A DNA stretch of 48,298 bases from Clostridium sp. CAG:768 (GTDB taxonomy: Bacteria; Cyanobacteriota; Vampirovibrionia; Gastranaerophilales; Gastranaerophilaceae): the NCBI GenBank assembly GCA_000437435.1, contig FR899629.1, positions 43,575 through 91,872 of the forward strand, written 5' to 3'. Positions within the stretch are counted from its first letter, which is position 1, and each line of letters opens with the position of its first letter. The translations under genes were made by a program, and so were the position numbers. The notes beneath the pieces are model-generated. The model made no database searches and was not told the origin of the DNA. It saw nothing but the letters and a program-made list of their open reading frames with translations. Positions 9,200 to 17,522 of this stretch are shown here, one piece after another.

Positions 9200-10186
9200 A
9201 TGACAATTTTAGTTTTAGGCGGTGCAGGTTATATCGGCTCACACACTGTATATGAGCTAATCAATAATGGTGAAGATGTTGTTATCATTGATAACTTATT
9301 AACAGGACACAAAGAAGCAATTCACCCTAAAGCAAGATTTTATAAAGGTGACATTAGAGACAGAGAATTTTTAGATGATGTATTTAAAAAAGAAAAAATT
9401 GATGCCGTAATCCATTTTGCAGCTTGCTCATTAGTAGGTGAAAGTATGGAAAAGCCTCTAAAATATTATGACAACAACTTATGCGGGACAAAAATTCTTT
9501 TAGATTCTATGGTCGCAAATGGTATTGATAAAATAGTATTTTCTTCAACTGCTGCGACATATGGCGAACCTGAAAAAGTTCCTATTTTAGAAACAGACAG
9601 AACAGAACCTACAAATACATACGGCGAAACAAAATTGTCAATGGAAAAAATGTTTAAATGGGTTGGAAAAGCTCATGGACTTCGCTATGTATCACTAAGA
9701 TATTTTAATGCTTGCGGGGCTCATATTTCAGGACAGATAGGAGAAGACCATAACCCGGAATCTCATCTTATCCCTCTAATTCTACAAGTTCCAAACGGCA
9801 AACGTGAATACATCTCAATATTTGGCGATGACTATGACACAAAAGACGGAACTTGCGTGAGAGATTACATTCACGTAACAGATTTAGCTCAAGCCCATAT
9901 CCTTGCGGTTAAATATTTACAATCAGGAAATGAAAGCAATATATTTAATTTAGGAAACGGTGTAGGCTTTACTGTAAAAGAAGTAATAGATACTGCAAGA
10001 AAAGTAACATCACACCCTATTCCTGCGAAAATTACACCACGCAGAGCAGGCGATCCTGCACAACTTATTGCATCAAGTGAAAAAGCAAAAGAAATCCTAG
10101 GGTGGACACCTGAACATAATTCTTTGGAAGAAATAATTTCAACTGCTTGGAATTGGCATAAAAATCATCCAAACGGATTTAACTAA
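9200..10186 (+). CDS. galE: UDP-glucose 4-epimerase
   Basis: The enzyme interconverts UDP-glucose and UDP-galactose in the cytoplasm using bound NAD. Its 328 residues match the family length. The NAD-binding GGAGYIGSH (7-15) is at the N-terminus, FSSTAATYGEP carries the catalytic Ser/Thr, and the YGETK motif holds Tyr141 and Lys145. The SLRYFNACGAH stretch is a hallmark of GalE. An AAGGAG ribosome site lies 10 bases before the ATG. The gene is divergent from the acyltransferase gene and may supply galactose for surface glycans or feed galactose into glycolysis. Confidence 0.95.
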   Translation: MTILVLGGAGYIGSHTVYELINNGEDVVIIDNLLTGHKEAIHPKARFYKGDIRDREFLDDVFKKEKIDAVIHFAACSLVGESMEKPLKYYDNNLCGTKILLDSMVANGIDKIVFSSTAATYGEPEKVPILETDRTEPTNTYGETKLSMEKMFKWVGKAHGLRYVSLRYFNACGAHISGQIGEDHNPESHLIPLILQVPNGKREYISIFGDDYDTKDGTCVRDYIHVTDLAQAHILAVKYLQSGNESNIFNLGNGVGFTVKEVIDTARKVTSHPIPAKITPRRAGDPAQLIASSEKAKEILGWTPEHNSLEEIISTAWNWHKNHPNGFN

Positions 10187-10230
10187 AAATCAATAGCAAA
10201 AAAAATCTTGTTTGAATTTTTAATTTGAAT

Positions 10231-10626
10231 ATGAAAATTCAAAACTACCAAAATCAAACATCTTTTCAAGCAAAATTTTTACACAGTGATTCATTACAAC
10301 AACTTGTCCAATATTCTGTCGAAAATGGAAAATTCGACAAACTTAACGCTGCAAGAAAAAATATTGACTCTGCATACCTTACAACACGCTTAAAAGTTGA
10401 TATTTTTGAAAAAGACGGCAAACCGATAATAAATTTCACAAGATTTGTACCTAAAAAAAATGTTTTGGTTGCAAAATATCAAGATGATTTTGAACAAGCA
10501 AAAGTTGTAACTTTCAAATCAGACAAAAAATGTAATCCTCTAAAATTTGCATTTGAAAAAATCATAAAACTAAGCAATAATGCACCCCACAATAATATGT
10601 ATAAAAATGTAGTTATTACAAAATAA
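10231..10626 (+). CDS. Small protein with N-terminal SFQAKF tag
   Basis: This 131-residue protein has no recognised family. The frame also contains a TTG at 10225, but the ATG at 10231 gives MKIQNYQNQTSFQAKF. That start closely resembles three or four other proteins in the window: M-K/Q-I, then an N/Q-rich stretch, then a short aromatic-Gly/Ala motif at residues 11-20. The rest is basic and mixed alpha/beta. There is no hydrophobic signal peptide or membrane segment. It lies 44 bases after galE with no visible terminator between, so some read-through is likely. A TTTAAT hexamer ends six bases before the ATG. Function is unknown. Confidence 0.65.
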   Translation: MKIQNYQNQTSFQAKFLHSDSLQQLVQYSVENGKFDKLNAARKNIDSAYLTTRLKVDIFEKDGKPIINFTRFVPKKNVLVAKYQDDFEQAKVVTFKSDKKCNPLKFAFEKIIKLSNNAPHNNMYKNVVITK

Positions 10627-10633
10627 AACTATT

Positions 10634-11596
10634 TTAAAAAGATAATTCTACATATACAGGCAAATGATCGCTTCCAAAATTTTTACCGATTTTAAAAGAA
10701 TTCATTAATATTTTTGGAGATATTAAAACATGTTCCAATGAAATTCTAAAAATTGGAATATATCGAGCGTTCCAAGTTCCATTAACATTTTTAGCCAAAA
10801 TTTGACAATCTTTCAAAACTGAAGATTTAATATATTTTTTATAAGAATTTGAATAAATAGTTGTATTAAAATCTCCTGCAAACACAAGATTTTTGGAATT
10901 TTCTTGAGATGAAATTGTATTTATTTTCTTAAGCATTTCATTTCTTACTCTAAAATAATCTTTGCTCGTTGGAGGAAGTGTATGAATTCCGTATATCCTT
11001 AAATCTTGAGAAAACATTTTAAAGTTTGCAACGACAACAGGGACTTCAAAATCAGTCCACAGCTCTATATCAGTATTTGTAAAAGGAATTTTAGAATACA
11101 TAGAAATTCCAAAATTATCCAACCTTGAATGTTCTATATAATATGGATAACTTTTTTTCAAATCTTTTATATGCTCAAGCCAAATATCATCTGTTTCTTG
11201 CAAAATTATAATATCAGGATTTTCTTGATAAACACTGACAAGAAAATCATCATAATTTTTGTTTGATGTCAAAACATTATATAGTGCAAGTTTTACTATA
11301 TTACCTTGATTAAAAGATTCATATCTTCCGATATATGAAAATATCTCAAACAAATTCAAAAAAATCAAAACAAAACATACAAAACAATAAACTATATATT
11401 TTTTGTTTAAACAAAATAAATATATAAATAAAACTAAAAATAAAAAACTAAATATCAAATATTGCAATCTGAAATGAGAAAATATATCAACTATAATATT
11501 ATTAGCAGGTAAAACTGCAATAATATTTACGCAAATAAAAATTACAAAAAATAATAACCCTCTAGTCTTTAAATAATTATCTATCTTTTCTTTCAT
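10634..11596 (-). CDS. Membrane-anchored endonuclease/exonuclease/phosphatase family protein
   Basis: Three N-terminal membrane helices (about residues 12-32, 43-63 and 67-90) precede an EEP-fold domain (about 100-320). Motifs seen are KLALYNV near 102, the metal-binding QETDD, the AGDFNTT loop and the C-terminal GSDHLPV with the catalytic Asp-His. The layout resembles YafD-type proteins, whose substrate is uncertain; it could be a phosphodiesterase acting on nucleic acid, phospholipid or a phosphorylated sugar at the outer face of the membrane. Its ATG overlaps the TGA stop of the preceding acetyltransferase gene (ATGA at 11596-11593), so the two are translationally coupled. Confidence 0.85.
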   Translation of the reverse strand: MKEKIDNYLKTRGLLFFVIFICVNIIAVLPANNIIVDIFSHFRLQYLIFSFLFLVLFIYLFCLNKKYIVYCFVCFVLIFLNLFEIFSYIGRYESFNQGNIVKLALYNVLTSNKNYDDFLVSVYQENPDIIILQETDDIWLEHIKDLKKSYPYYIEHSRLDNFGISMYSKIPFTNTDIELWTDFEVPVVVANFKMFSQDLRIYGIHTLPPTSKDYFRVRNEMLKKINTISSQENSKNLVFAGDFNTTIYSNSYKKYIKSSVLKDCQILAKNVNGTWNARYIPIFRISLEHVLISPKILMNSFKIGKNFGSDHLPVYVELSF

Positions 11597-12129
11597 AATT
11601 TTTTAAATATCTCACTATTTATGCTATAAATCAAATGTTTCATGTTTTTACCACGAACATTTTTCACAAATTCTCCAGTAACTACTGCTCCACATTTTTC
11701 TACGACTTTTCTTGATTGAAAATTTTCAGGACGGATTTCAAATATTACATTATCTAATTTTAAATTATTAAAAGCAAACTCTATCATAGTTTTTGCACCT
11801 TCAAGAGCATACCCTTTATGCCAAAACTTTTCTTTTAGAATATACCCTATTTCATAATATTCTCTACCATCTATAAAATCAGGCATCAATGCAATTTGTC
11901 CTACAACTTGTCCACTTTGCTTATCTACAACTAAAAAATAGCCTAATCCATATTTTTTATAATATTCTCTATTCTTTTTTATCCACTGCAAAACATCAAT
12001 ATCATCAAAGACATATTCCCATGCATACATAACATTAGGATTTTTAAGCATTTCTGCAATATCAGAAAAATCAGCTTCTGACATTTTTCTAAATATCAAT
12101 CTTTTAGACTCTAAAAAATATTGTTCCAC
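11593..12129 (-). CDS. GNAT family N-acetyltransferase (RimJ/RimL-like)
   Basis: This 178-residue protein has the GNAT_3 pattern: the start 'LESKRLIFRKMSEADF', a central acetyl-CoA region around EIGYILKEKFWHKGYALEGA (here HKGYALEG in place of the usual R/QGYA), and 'RPENFQSRKVVEKCGA' near the end. It should acetylate an N-terminus or a small molecule; the substrate cannot be read from sequence. The start codon is GTG, preceded by a perfect TATAAT at 12141-12136 with six bases between, which suggests a leaderless transcript. It is coupled by an ATGA overlap to the downstream EEP gene. Confidence 0.85.
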   Translation of the reverse strand: MEQYFLESKRLIFRKMSEADFSDIAEMLKNPNVMYAWEYVFDDIDVLQWIKKNREYYKKYGLGYFLVVDKQSGQVVGQIALMPDFIDGREYYEIGYILKEKFWHKGYALEGAKTMIEFAFNNLKLDNVIFEIRPENFQSRKVVEKCGAVVTGEFVKNVRGKNMKHLIYSINSEIFKKL

Positions 12130-12148
12130 AAAACAATTATACTGAATT

Positions 12149-13698
12149 CTAAGATTTTTTCAAATTTACTTTCAACAAAAATCATAAAGGAATCATGAAA
12201 AATGACACAAGTGCAAACAAAGCAAAGACATCAGAATAAGCAAATATTTTAGCTTGCACAATCAATTGCTTGTAATACATAGCTCCAGCTTTATGCATTG
12301 CCGCAAATTCTGGCAAACTGCTCATAAATTTATGGGTCATCAAAGATAATCTATGATAATATACAGGATTTGTCAAAGCCAAATTACCTACAAGATAAGT
12401 TTGATGCACTTGAGATAATCTTGCAACCATAGTCGATGACAAGGATATGCTTAATACAGTCGCAACACATTTTGCCAAGCTATGCAATCCGGCACCATTA
12501 GACAATTCAGACTTTGGCAAAGTACCTAATACAAGACCGGAAATCGGAATAAATGTTAAAATTACCCCTACTCCTAAAAGAATATTTGGTAAAATAATAA
12601 AGCCGAATGACGTCATTAAAGTCAAATTTGTATAATAAAAAGTCGACACACCAATAAATACAAATCCAACAGCTATTAAAATTCTATTATCAATCTTAGC
12701 AACCAACTTATCAATTATACATAACATGATAAGACAAGATATATAACACGAGGAGCCAAAGATAAACCGCCTAAATAAGCTGTATACCCCATAATACTTT
12801 GCAAATACTTAGGTAAAAGAACAATCGTTACATAAATAATCATATTTACAAACGCACCTAAATATGTACCTATAGCAAAATTCTTATCTTTTAAAATTCT
12901 TAAATTTACCATTGGATCTTTATTTTCAATTTCCCAAACAACAAAGAATATAAATGAGAAAAATGAAATACCGCTTAACCAACACACCCAAGTTGTATCA
13001 AACCAGTTATATTGTTCACCCTTATCCAATACAACCTGCATTGAAAATAACCATACAGCAAGTAAAATAAATCCGATAACATCAACTTTTTTCGGTTTAA
13101 CTCTATTAGGATTTTCGGGAATAAACATATGAATTAAAAAACAAGAAATTATTCCAACCGTAATATTCATTAAATAAATCCATTGCCAACTTGAATTATC
13201 AACAATAAAACCACCTACAGTTGGACCCATAATTGAAGATACCATAACAGCTAAAGCAAACAATGCCATAGCTCATCCTCTTTGTTCAAAAGGGAAACTT
13301 GAAATTAATATAGCTTGAGAAATAGGCATCAAAGGCCCGCCTCCAATACCTTGAATTACTCTACCAAGCACCATCATATTTAAGCTTGGAGCAAATGCAC
13401 AAATTATTGAACCTAAGGTAAAAATAGCAATAAATACCTTTAAAAAGTTTACCCTACCCATTAAATTTTCAAACCAAGCAGTCAAAGGTAAAAGAATTGC
13501 ATTTGCAACCATATAACTTGTAATAACCCAGTTAGCTTCATCAAGAGTTGCTCCAAAATAACCTGCAATATGAGGAATAGCAACGTTTGTCTCAGATGTC
13601 GCTAACATTGCAAAAGCAGTCGGAAATAGAATTGTTACAGCAACTAGCCAAACAGGGATTTTTTTATTTTGTTCAATTGTCAAAGACTGCGTACTCAT
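12149..13698 (-). pseudogene. Decayed DHA2 (EmrB/QacA) drug-efflux transporter
   Basis: Joined, the pieces make a 14-helix DHA2-type major facilitator: an MFS motif A region at ENLMGRV, and motif C (IMGPTVGGF). Three lesions break it. An in-frame TGA at 13275-13273 interrupts the conserved RG-x-AMALF stretch. A one-base loss near 12745-12750 shifts frame just after GLSLAPR; restoring a G there gives APRGY and continuous reading into the LVAKIDNRILIAVG part. A second in-frame TGA at 12184-12182 follows FFMIPL, after which ten more codons (FLLKVNLKKS) resemble the usual C-terminus before a TAG. TGA is a genuine stop elsewhere here (the GNAT gene), so recoding is unlikely. The N-terminal start has an AGGGA site. 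Confidence 0.85.
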
Positions 13699-13729
13699 AT
13701 CATAATTCCCTAATTTGAAAATAAAAAAT

Positions 13730-13816
13730 CAGAGAGGAAGGGATTCGAACCCTCGGTGGAATTGCTCCCACACAACCTTTCCAAGATTGCACCTTAAACC
13801 GCTCGGACACCTCTCT
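13730..13816 (-). tRNA. tRNA-Ser (GGA)
   Basis: This is an 87-base type II tRNA with a long variable arm. The acceptor AGAGAGG pairs with CCTCTCT. The anticodon stem CAATC/GGTTG encloses the loop TTGGAAA, giving anticodon GGA at 13782-13780 (minus strand). The discriminator is G73, as expected for serine. CCA is not encoded, unlike the tRNA-Lys gene in this window. Confidence 0.93.
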
Positions 13817-13883
13817 ATTTAAAAATAACTTAATATCTTGTTTTATATTATCATAAACATTTATTTCATGCTAAAATCAACTT

Positions 13884-15158
13884 ATGCAAAAAATTATATA
13901 CAAATCAGAAAAAGGACTAAAAGGGACTGTTACAATCCCTTCAGATAAATCAATTTCACATAGAGCTATTATGTTTACCTCACTAGCAAGAGGGAAATCT
14001 GTAATTAAAAATTTTTCAAAAGGTCAAGATCCTCTATCATCTTTAAAAGTTTGCAGAGCTTTAGGGATTGACGCAGAATTTTCTAACGAAGAATTAATTG
14101 TAAAATCAAAAGGCATACTATCAACTCCGCAAACACAACTTGATTGCGGGAATTCTGGCACTACAATGCGCCTTATGTCTGGAATTCTTGCAGGACAAAA
14201 ATTTAACTCTACATTAATCGGCGATGAAAGTCTTTCAAAACGTCCGATGAAAAGAGTTATCGAACCATTATCACTTATGGGAGCTAAAATCGAATCAAAT
14301 GAATATAAAGCTCCATTAAAGATTTACGGCCAAAGTTTAAAACCTATTAACTATGTTTCAAAACTCGCTTCCGCTCAGGTGAAATCTTGCATATTACTTG
14401 CAGGCCTAAATATTGATGGACAAACATCATTTACAGAACCTTATGTATCAAGAAACCATACAGAAATAATGCTTAAATACATGGGAGCAAATATCTCTGT
14501 TAATAATACAACTGTTACAATAGAAAAATCTGAACTTGAACCAAAAACTATTGAAATATGCGGCGACATATCATCTGCAGCATACTTTATTGTTGCAGGA
14601 TTAATCGTTCCTAGCTCTAAAATAATATTAAAAAATGTAGGACTAAACCCGACAAGAACAGGCATTATTGAAGTAGCTGAAAAAATGGGCGGGAATATAG
14701 AAATTTTAGATAAAAGAAATATTTCAGGAGAAGATGTCGGAGATATCCAAATTTCTTATTCTAATCTCAATTCCTGCACTATTGAAGGAGAAATAATTCC
14801 AAGACTAATTGACGAACTTCCTGTAATAGCAGTTTTAGCTACTCAAGCAAAAGGAACTACAATAATTAAAGATGCACAGGATTTAAGAAACAAAGAATCC
14901 GACAGGATTAAAGCAGTAGTGACTGAACTCAAAAAAATCGGGGCAGATATTGAAGAAACTCCTGACGGGTTTATTATTAACGGCAAAACAAATCTCAAAG
15001 GCGATACAGAAGTCGAAACATACCATGATCACAGACTCGCAATGAGTTTGTACGTAGCAGGTTTAATTTGCGAAAAGCCTATCGCAATTAACGGCTTTGA
15101 ATGGGTAGACATATCTTTCCCTGAATTTGATAGATTGTTTAACTCTTTGTCTTTGTAA
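13884..15158 (+). CDS. aroA: 3-phosphoshikimate 1-carboxyvinyltransferase (EPSP synthase)
   Basis: The enzyme joins shikimate-3-phosphate and phosphoenolpyruvate in the aromatic amino acid (shikimate) pathway. The 424 residues fit the family. The N-terminal PSDKSISHRAI carries the catalytic Lys, LDCGNSGTTMRLM is the phosphate-binding signature, LSKRPMKR and RNKESDRI are the second signature regions, and DHRLAMS is near the C-terminus. No ribosome site is visible; an extended -10 (TGCTAAAAT, hexamer 13872-13877) ends exactly six bases before the ATG, indicating a leaderless mRNA. The gene is divergent from tRNA-Ser. No other aro genes are in the window. Confidence 0.95.
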   Translation: MQKIIYKSEKGLKGTVTIPSDKSISHRAIMFTSLARGKSVIKNFSKGQDPLSSLKVCRALGIDAEFSNEELIVKSKGILSTPQTQLDCGNSGTTMRLMSGILAGQKFNSTLIGDESLSKRPMKRVIEPLSLMGAKIESNEYKAPLKIYGQSLKPINYVSKLASAQVKSCILLAGLNIDGQTSFTEPYVSRNHTEIMLKYMGANISVNNTTVTIEKSELEPKTIEICGDISSAAYFIVAGLIVPSSKIILKNVGLNPTRTGIIEVAEKMGGNIEILDKRNISGEDVGDIQISYSNLNSCTIEGEIIPRLIDELPVIAVLATQAKGTTIIKDAQDLRNKESDRIKAVVTELKKIGADIEETPDGFIINGKTNLKGDTEVETYHDHRLAMSLYVAGLICEKPIAINGFEWVDISFPEFDRLFNSLSL

Positions 15159-15264
15159 AGAAATATTAAGTTATAAAATTTCAATTTGGCAATTTTACCT
15201 GACAAAAATTTTTTATATATACAAGGTTAGGGAAATTAATATTGAAAGGTTAAGGTTTAAGGTT

Positions 15265-16326
15265 ATGTCAGGGGAAATTTCAAACTTATATGGAATAAAT
15301 GCGTACAACAACCCATATTTAAACAACAATGATGATTTTTTAGCACAACAATATTTTGCTCAACAAGCAGGACAAATACAAGGTCAAGGTCAAACTCAAA
15401 ATCAACCTGCATTCCAAGGTTACCAACAACCTCAAGCTGATACTTTCCAAAAATCAGGTTCTGGATTAACTACAGGTTTAACTCTAGGTGCTATTGCAGG
15501 AGCTGGCACAGGTGCAGGCATTTATTATTTTGGAACAAATCCTTTCAAAGATGGAAAAGTTGATGAAACGCTACTTAAAATGACCAACAAAGAAGGACTA
15601 AATTCTTTAAAAGCAGAAGCAATAAAAGAATTATATGAACAAAAAGCAAAAACAACTTTTGATACTCTAGGAGTAAAAGATTTAGAGCAATATAATGCAA
15701 TAGAAAAATTATCTAAGGCAACAAAACTTGAAGATCTTCCTGAAGATACAAGAAAATTATTACCAGATAGCATTAAAACTCCAAAAGATGCAAAAGCTCT
15801 TGTTGATTTAGCAAAACCTGAATTAGACAAAATCGACAAAACAAAACTTGCAAATCAAGCAGAAAAAACCTTAAAGACTTTTTCTTTAGAGCATAATGAA
15901 GAACAATTGAAAAAATTAGAAGGTATCAAAGCAAAAATTGACAAATTACCAAAAGATGCAAAAGTAGCTGATTTAGAAAAATTCTTCATCGATAACGCTG
16001 AAACTTTTAAACTTAAAGGAACTGAAGCAGAAATCGCAGAAAAAGCTAAAAAAATAGCTGCAAAACATGGAACAAAAGAACATCTTCTAAACTTATATCA
16101 AGGTCGTATTGATGCTAAAAAAGAATATATAAAAGAATTTAAAGCAGAACTTACTGATGGAATAAAAAAATACTGGGATGATACAGCTAAAGCATTCAAA
16201 AAAGATGCACCAGAAACATTAACAAAAGCCTATAAATCATTCAAATGGAATAAAGCATTAAAAGGTGGAGGAATCGCAGCAGGTGTAGCACTTGTATTAG
16301 GCTATCTATTCGGAAGTAATGCATAA
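15265..16326 (+). CDS. Unrecognised helical protein with glycine-rich membrane segments
   Basis: The frame is open from a TTG at 15127, but ATG 15265 (353 residues) is the sensible start, preceded by an AAGG. The N-terminus (about 1-60) is Asn/Gln-rich and low in complexity with a FAQQAGQIQGQGQTQ stretch and an AFQGY motif. A Gly/Ala/Thr-rich hydrophobic segment (about 68-90) and a second at the very C-terminus (about 333-351, GGGIAAGVALVLGYLFG) bracket a long Lys/Glu-rich helical middle. The look is that of a protein inserted in or crossing a membrane by two glycine-zipper-like helices, but I do not recognise a family and give no function. A strong terminator follows. Confidence 0.7.
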   Translation: MSGEISNLYGINAYNNPYLNNNDDFLAQQYFAQQAGQIQGQGQTQNQPAFQGYQQPQADTFQKSGSGLTTGLTLGAIAGAGTGAGIYYFGTNPFKDGKVDETLLKMTNKEGLNSLKAEAIKELYEQKAKTTFDTLGVKDLEQYNAIEKLSKATKLEDLPEDTRKLLPDSIKTPKDAKALVDLAKPELDKIDKTKLANQAEKTLKTFSLEHNEEQLKKLEGIKAKIDKLPKDAKVADLEKFFIDNAETFKLKGTEAEIAEKAKKIAAKHGTKEHLLNLYQGRIDAKKEYIKEFKAELTDGIKKYWDDTAKAFKKDAPETLTKAYKSFKWNKALKGGGIAAGVALVLGYLFGSNA

Positions 16327-16351
16327 TAAAAAAATAACAATTTAATTTAAT

Positions 16352-16383
16352 AAAAAATCCCATTATTAATAATGGGATTTTTT
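16352..16383. terminator. Bidirectional rho-independent terminator
   Basis: A near-continuous 16-base palindrome (AAAAAATCCCATTATT at 16352-16367 with its complement at 16368-16383) has an A run on the left and a T run on the right, so it can stop transcripts from both sides. The stop codon of the minus-strand neighbour begins in its last bases. Confidence 0.85.
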
Positions 16384-16693
16384 ATTTGTCTAAAATATTC
16401 TTAGCTTTTTTTATTGATATTTGTTTTGGTTTATTAAGCATATATTTTTCTACATTTTGTCTTAAATCAAAGAAAAAAACTTTTTTAGTTAAATCAATAA
16501 ATTTATCAAAATCTTTTCCTGAAAATAGATATAATATTCTTTTATTATCATCTTTTTTTACACTCAAAGTTAAAAACTTATTATCTTTTTCAAAAAAATT
16601 ATTTCTTAGTCTTTTTATATCATGGTGATTGCCTTTTACTTTATAGAATTTCCCAAAAGCTATATTATTAGTATGATGTTGATTTATCTGCAT
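16382..16693 (-). CDS. Small basic protein with N-terminal IAFGKF tag
   Basis: This 103-residue protein begins MQINQHHTNNIAFGKF, an N/H/Q-rich start ending in an I-x-F-G motif at residues 11-14. That is strikingly like the 118-residue protein at 18732-19088 and others in the window. The rest is Lys/Asp/Phe-rich with predicted alternating strands and helices and no membrane segment. No family is recognised. A GGAG ribosome site lies upstream of the ATG. Its 3' end is inside the bidirectional terminator shared with the upstream plus-strand gene. Confidence 0.7.
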   Translation of the reverse strand: MQINQHHTNNIAFGKFYKVKGNHHDIKRLRNNFFEKDNKFLTLSVKKDDNKRILYLFSGKDFDKFIDLTKKVFFFDLRQNVEKYMLNKPKQISIKKAKNILDK

Positions 16694-16849
16694 AATTTCT
16701 CCAATTTGTATAAATTGCTTTATTTAAAGTAAAAAACAAAAATAAAATTTTTTGCTATAAAACACATACTAAGATAAAATAGAGGATAAATATAAAACAA
16801 AAATTTGTACTAATATTACTTTTATGTAAAATTACTTGAGAGGTGACAA

Positions 16850-17155
16850 ATGAAAAAGAAATATATAATATTTTTACTTATCATGCTCTGCTTAAATTTT
16901 TTAATAGCACAAGCAAATACAATTAAGGTAAATTTAGGAAAAGACTATATCCCTGAAAGAGATCCTTCAAAAGCAAATGCAATGTGTAATATATATCCTA
17001 ATGGAGCATACAAATGTTTTTGCAAAAATGGACATTATAACGGGCCAACAAGAAATTATGTATGGAGTTCAAGTAATCCAAAACCAGATGATAATATGTT
17101 AAATACATTTCCTTTGTATGTTAGAACTCCAAAATGTTTAAAATTTTATAAATAG
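16850..17155 (+). CDS. Small secreted cysteine-containing protein
   Basis: This 101-residue protein has a signal peptide (MKKKYIIFLLIMLCLNFLIA, cut around A20-A22). The mature domain of about 80 residues holds four cysteines (AMCNIY, YKCFCKNG and TPKCLKF), enough for two disulfides, and is rich in Asn, Pro and Tyr. An AGAGGTGA ribosome site lies just before the ATG. I do not recognise a family. It stands alone between a minus-strand tagged protein gene and tRNA(CAT). Confidence 0.7.
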   Translation: MKKKYIIFLLIMLCLNFLIAQANTIKVNLGKDYIPERDPSKANAMCNIYPNGAYKCFCKNGHYNGPTRNYVWSSSNPKPDDNMLNTFPLYVRTPKCLKFYK

Positions 17156-17196
17156 TATTTACATATATTAAAAATATTATTTATGCAACAAAAAAC

Positions 17197-17268
<72 letters not shown>

Positions 17269-17286
17269 AGATATATTTATTTTTGC

Positions 17287-17368
17287 GGGACTTATCAGCG
17301 GTAGCTGCGCTACCTTTTCCTCTCACAAATGATACTTAATCATTTGTTCGGCAGAGTGCCACAGTCCC
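17287..17368 (-). repeat. tRNA-neighbour structured repeat, copy C
   Basis: This 82-base element lies 18 bases upstream of tRNA(CAT) on the same strand. Its ends GGGAC and GTCCC can pair. Inside are a perfect 9-bp hairpin (ACAAATGAT, loop TAAGT, ATCATTTGT; 17347-17325) and a second hairpin (GGTAGC, GCA, GCTACC; 17314-17300). Its first 11 bases, GGGACTGTGGC, are identical to the 5' end of the adjacent tRNA, and the second hairpin repeats that tRNA's D-arm GGTAGCGCAG. The middle closely matches copy B at 38479-38564. Confidence 0.8.
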
Positions 17369-17386
17369 AGATTATTCTGGATTTAT

Positions 17387-17463
17387 GAGACTTACTGCAA
17401 CATTTACATTATCTTTTCAGCTATCAAACAAAACTTATTTATTCGATATAGTGCCTCAGTCCC
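17387..17463 (-). repeat. tRNA-neighbour structured repeat, copy D (degenerate)
   Basis: This element lies directly upstream of copy C on the minus strand. It again begins GGGACTG (preceded by ATCT, as in copy C and the tRNA) and ends AGTCTC, which can pair with GGGACT with one wobble. The inner hairpins are eroded, so it reads as a decaying member of the same family. Confidence 0.55.
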
Positions 17464-17522
17464 AAGATATTTAATTTTCAAACTATGTTAAATTTATCAT
17501 TAAAAACATAAAAAATCAAGTA

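Noticed and set aside
10225..10230. TTG start for the SFQAKF-tagged protein
   Set aside because: The ATG two codons later yields the same M-K-I start as the other tagged proteins.
12149..13698. Recoding of TGA as an amino acid to explain the two in-frame TGA codons
   Set aside because: TGA is a true stop in the GNAT gene (ATGA overlap) and the acyltransferase gene, and a frameshift also lies in the same gene.
17287..17463. Phage or island attachment-site remnants beside the tRNA
   Set aside because: The repeats copy the 5' tRNA end and D-arm rather than the 3' end usually used by integrases, and no integrase gene is in the window; kept as a weaker alternative.
17269..17470. Additional functional tRNA genes in the repeats beside tRNA(CAT) and tRNA-Pro
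   Set aside because: They lack an anticodon arm and T arm; only the 5' end and D-arm portion resemble tRNA.
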